Positions 61,304 to 64,000 of a DNA stretch of 64,000 nt are shown in pieces. The stretch is taken from positions 40,271,393-40,335,392 of the forward strand of contig OX388350.1 in the NCBI GenBank assembly GCA_947579665.1. Reading direction: 5' to 3'. Numbering within the stretch: the stretch's first letter is position 1; each line of letters begins with the position of its first letter. The notes under the pieces were generated by a model. It searched no databases. It was not told the DNA's origin and saw only the letters and a program-made list of their open reading frames with translations. The position numbers and the translations under genes were made by a program. This stretch comes from Sympetrum striolatum. Taxonomy: Eukaryota; Arthropoda; Insecta; Odonata; Libellulidae.

Positions 61304-61314
61304 TAATCCAATTT
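61304..61314. promoter_or_regulatory. RCSI/P3-like homeodomain site
   Basis: TAATCCAATTT matches 10 of 11 positions of the P3 site TAATYNRATTA used in insect opsin promoters (RCSI), and its TAATCC half is the orthodenticle core. It lies about 170 bp upstream of the TATA box. A role in photoreceptor expression is inferred. Confidence 0.5.
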
Positions 61315-61440
61315 GTATGGAGAGATAGAGTTTTCCAAAAGGGGCTGAGTATGAGAGTGGTTTTGGTATGGGGGATTTGGCAGAGGATTAGACGTACTAG
61401 AACTCTGTTGGGAATTGATGGCAAACAAGCATGAAGAAAC

Positions 61441-61935
61441 TGTTTCTACAAACATACACGGAGGTAAATCTTTGATTGCAAAGTTTAGGCTGGAAGCAAA
61501 AATAATATATATCATGTTGGCCTTAACTTGATGGCACTCCATTAGAGAAGCAACCCGGTTAACTCAGGGCCAGCAAAACGTATTGGTGCTCCAGTTGTTT
61601 CTAGTTACATACATGGGAGTTAATCTTTGATTGCAAAGTTTGGGCCGAAGGTGGACAATAAGCGAAAATAATACATACTATATTGGCCCTAACTTGGTGA
61701 TACCCATCACAGAAACAACCTGGCTATCTCAGGGCCGAAATAATGGATATTGGCGCTCTGGCTGTTTCTACAGAGTTACCTAGAAGTAAATCTTTGGTTG
61801 TAAAGTTTTGGTCCCTAAATGGACAAAAAGCGAAAATTGAATGCGTGTAGATCGTATTACTTTAACTTGGTGGTACGTCATCACTAAAAAAACCGACTAA
61901 CTAGGCCGGTACAACGGGTATTGGGGTCCCGGGTA
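61441..61935. repeat. Three diverged tandem units of about 155-170 bp
   Basis: Units start at 61441, 61596 and 61763, each with TGTTTCTA. They share AAATCTTTG(A/G)TTG(C/T)AAAGTTT, GC(A/G)AAAAT, AACTTG(A/G)TGG, CTCAGGGCC-like and TATTGG(T/C)GCTC-like words in order. Unit 3 is the most diverged. They lie immediately upstream of the putative opsin promoter. Confidence 0.8.
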
Positions 61936-61942
61936 GGAGAAA

Positions 61943-62085
61943 TAGACCATCATAAGGTGAACATAGTCTAATTCCTGAGAATTGATGATGGTCTAAAAGC
62001 CAAAACCTGTCGATAAGTAAAATCCTTAGTGCGGAAATCTTTAAAGTTCTATTTCTTTTCATTTAGAATGTCGTTCCACGAAGTT
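61943..62085. repeat. Hairpin plus ATGTCGTTCCACGAAGTT tag
   Basis: TAGACCATCAT at 61943 and ATGATGGTCTA at 61985 form 11-bp arms. The tag word is at 62068-62085. Same tag as after the palindromes at 1843 and 26899. Confidence 0.6.
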
Positions 62086-62559
62086 AGGCCGAATATGAAA
62101 GAATTCTCGCTTTAAAGATGTATTTTCTTTAAAAGAGTTTTCTACATTTTAAAAGACAATTTTCGTTATTAATTCGAATGAAATTACATGTGATATTTAT
62201 TAAAAAAATTCCAATATCATAAACAACTAGTGAATTACCCCGTCAAAAATTACGGAATTAAAATTTAATTTAGTTATCAAAAATATAAATAAATCTTCCA
62301 TGTTTTTGAAAACGAAAACATCAATCTTTTGAAATTTTGTACACAAAGCCAAATTTTAAATCTAAATTAAAGAAGGTGTACTATTTATAAAAATGTACAT
62401 CTAAATTTCGATTTTCAAAGTTTACTAATGGTTTTATTGCCATAAAACTTCGGATCTTCTTCCAAATACAATTCTTATGAGCCTATCTTTCCCATATGAG
62501 AGTTGAATTTAACAATTGTCGGTAGGGAATTGTTTATGACAAATATAATACAAATATTT

Positions 62560-62990
62560 TGTTATTTTTGTCAGAATTCTCTCAATTTCGACTCGAATAC
62601 GATATTTTGAGGAAAAATATTTGTATTCAATTCCATTTCTTTTGGTATTTATCTCGATTTCGTAAGACCATTATTTCTGAAGTAATTCTTCCAAAGAAAA
62701 AATGAATGCAATCGATCAAAAAGAACATTACCTGATTTTTTTATGAGAGACGATTCGAGTGGTCCAGAGTCGAACCAAGGATACTTTGGAAGAACAAATT
62801 TAAACATATAATGCTCCATTAGACTTTAACGACAAAAAATTATAATCCCATCACGTCGGAAAGTGCGTGACATTAATTTCGAAATTTTTTTCCAATGCAT
62901 TTCAAAAGAGAGTTTCTGACATCGGAGGGATATATATACACAACGGTGATTATTGTATAAGATAACAAATGCTAGGCTCCGAAACCCGAG
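62560..62990. repeat. Dispersed repeat, copy 2
   Basis: Counterpart of 49400-49660 (see there). Past the shared AAGGATACTTTGGA, a CCAATGCATTTCAAAAGAG word resembles the CCATGCATTTAAACGGG word of the 51-kb array, so the two families may be one. Confidence 0.6.
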
Positions 62991-64000
62991 TGGTGCGATT
63001 GTAATTGTTTTTATTCCTTTTCTTTAAAATTCTTTGTATCTAATGGTTCATAACCAAAAGTAAGGATATCGTAAATTACACCTAACGAAAGTGATAAAAT
63101 CTAGCATTATCCTTCTTTTCGCTCGATGCTCTATGGTAGTCGCGTATGTATCTGCGGCGATGATAAGGTACGTAGTTTTTAGGAAAACCTATCCTTTATT
63201 TTAATTAATGGAGATTTAAAACCAACAAAAAATATGGTTACATTATCTGCTTGTCTCGATATTTAGAAAATTGTACGCAAAAAATTACTGCGCATTTATC
63301 AGAATAATATAAACACATCACGCCCAAGAAAATCAATTATCCACAGCATGCCACTTAAATTTTTATCGAGTTTTGTTACTAATTTTTGATTTTAATTAAG
63401 ATGTAAAGCCGTCTCCTTGATGTTGCTGGTATGTGGTACGCAGTAAGATAAATGAGTCATTTTATAATTTTTGATAATCTTTCTGTCATGTTCATATAAA
63501 TATAACAGTCGTAAATAGCATTAATATCGCTAGAGATTCATGAAGTTTATATCGGACTCGGGATTGTCAGAAATTAAGGTCCTATTAATAACTATGTTTT
63601 CCCATTTCAAAATAAAAATGCAGAGGAATTTAAGAGCCTATTAACTTTTCGGCCTGTAAAGCTTAGCCTCGAAGACTTCTTGGATTCTTTGTCTCTTTGG
63701 TATTAGCTTAAGAGAGCTTTTGAGAAGGAATTATGATAGATTTGCAAATTTCCCCTCTTTTTCAACAAGGGGACCTCCACTAATTATGCCAAGAGTTTTT
63801 GGCAATTTTAATTCCCTCTTGTCAAAAATTTTCAAGCTTTCAGTGACTCCCTAATAAAATTACGTCAAACTATTTTTACGCCCACAGACTAACAATCCCT
63901 TAAAAATCTTTCAAATGTATTATTAATCTGAAGATTAATACTACATGTGTCTACAGACTACTATCTATTTCATTGAATAAAATCAAAATATGATGATGCA
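62991..64000. other. Right end, no gene recognised
   Basis: AT-rich sequence on both strands without a supported open frame, RNA gene or repeat that I can identify. Confidence 0.5.

Noticed and set aside
60978..61424. 148-aa minus-strand open frame near the opsin
   Set aside because: It overlaps the putative promoter including the TATA box, has no recognisable domain and no splice context.

Overview
This window looks like nuclear DNA of an insect. The genes are split by GT-AG introns, the DNA is AT-rich, and relics of mariner, Tc1-like, hAT, piggyBac-like, LINE and SINE elements lie in introns and gaps. An arthropod short-wavelength visual opsin sits near the right end. No bacterial, phage or CRISPR structure was seen. 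All exon borders were set by hand from reading frame, splice signals and codon phase; the exons of every gene model below join in frame.

Seven protein-coding genes can be assembled. From left to right: (1) an AT-hook plus C2H2-type zinc-finger nuclear protein (minus, 502-6909, 605 aa); (2) mitochondrial ribosomal protein bL27m (minus, 7615-8250, 153 aa); (3) a large ubiquitin-specific protease of the USP4/11/15-like layout (minus, 11892-33918, 17 exons, 1462 aa); (4) phosducin-like 3, also called viral IAP-associated factor (minus, 34541-41135, 230 aa); (5) GDAP1, a tail-anchored GST-fold mitochondrial protein (plus, 46083-53955, 358 aa); (6) FITM, the fat-storage-inducing ER protein (minus, one coding exon, 55427-56614, 395 aa); (7) a UV-type rhabdomeric opsin (minus, 57022-60161, 8 exons, 390 aa) with a TATA box and an RCSI/P3-like homeodomain site upstream.

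The four leftmost genes are head-to-tail on the minus strand. PDCL3 and GDAP1 diverge across a 4.9 kb gap filled with local duplications and transposon relics. GDAP1 and FITM converge, and the opsin follows FITM in tandem with only about 400 bp between the two coding regions. The genes belong to unrelated housekeeping and sensory pathways, so no joint system is implied.

The most unusual observation is a complete eight-cysteine RING-type finger inside the catalytic-domain insert of the deubiquitinase, which would put a possible ubiquitin-ligase-type fold and a protease in one chain. Other items of interest are a PDCL3 first exon with only two codons, a previously hidden N-terminal exon of the AT-hook gene, palindromes followed by a shared short tag, two tandem arrays with monomers of roughly 155-175 bp, a duplicated exon-like cassette with a CxxC motif, and a piggyBac-like MITE nested in another TIR element.
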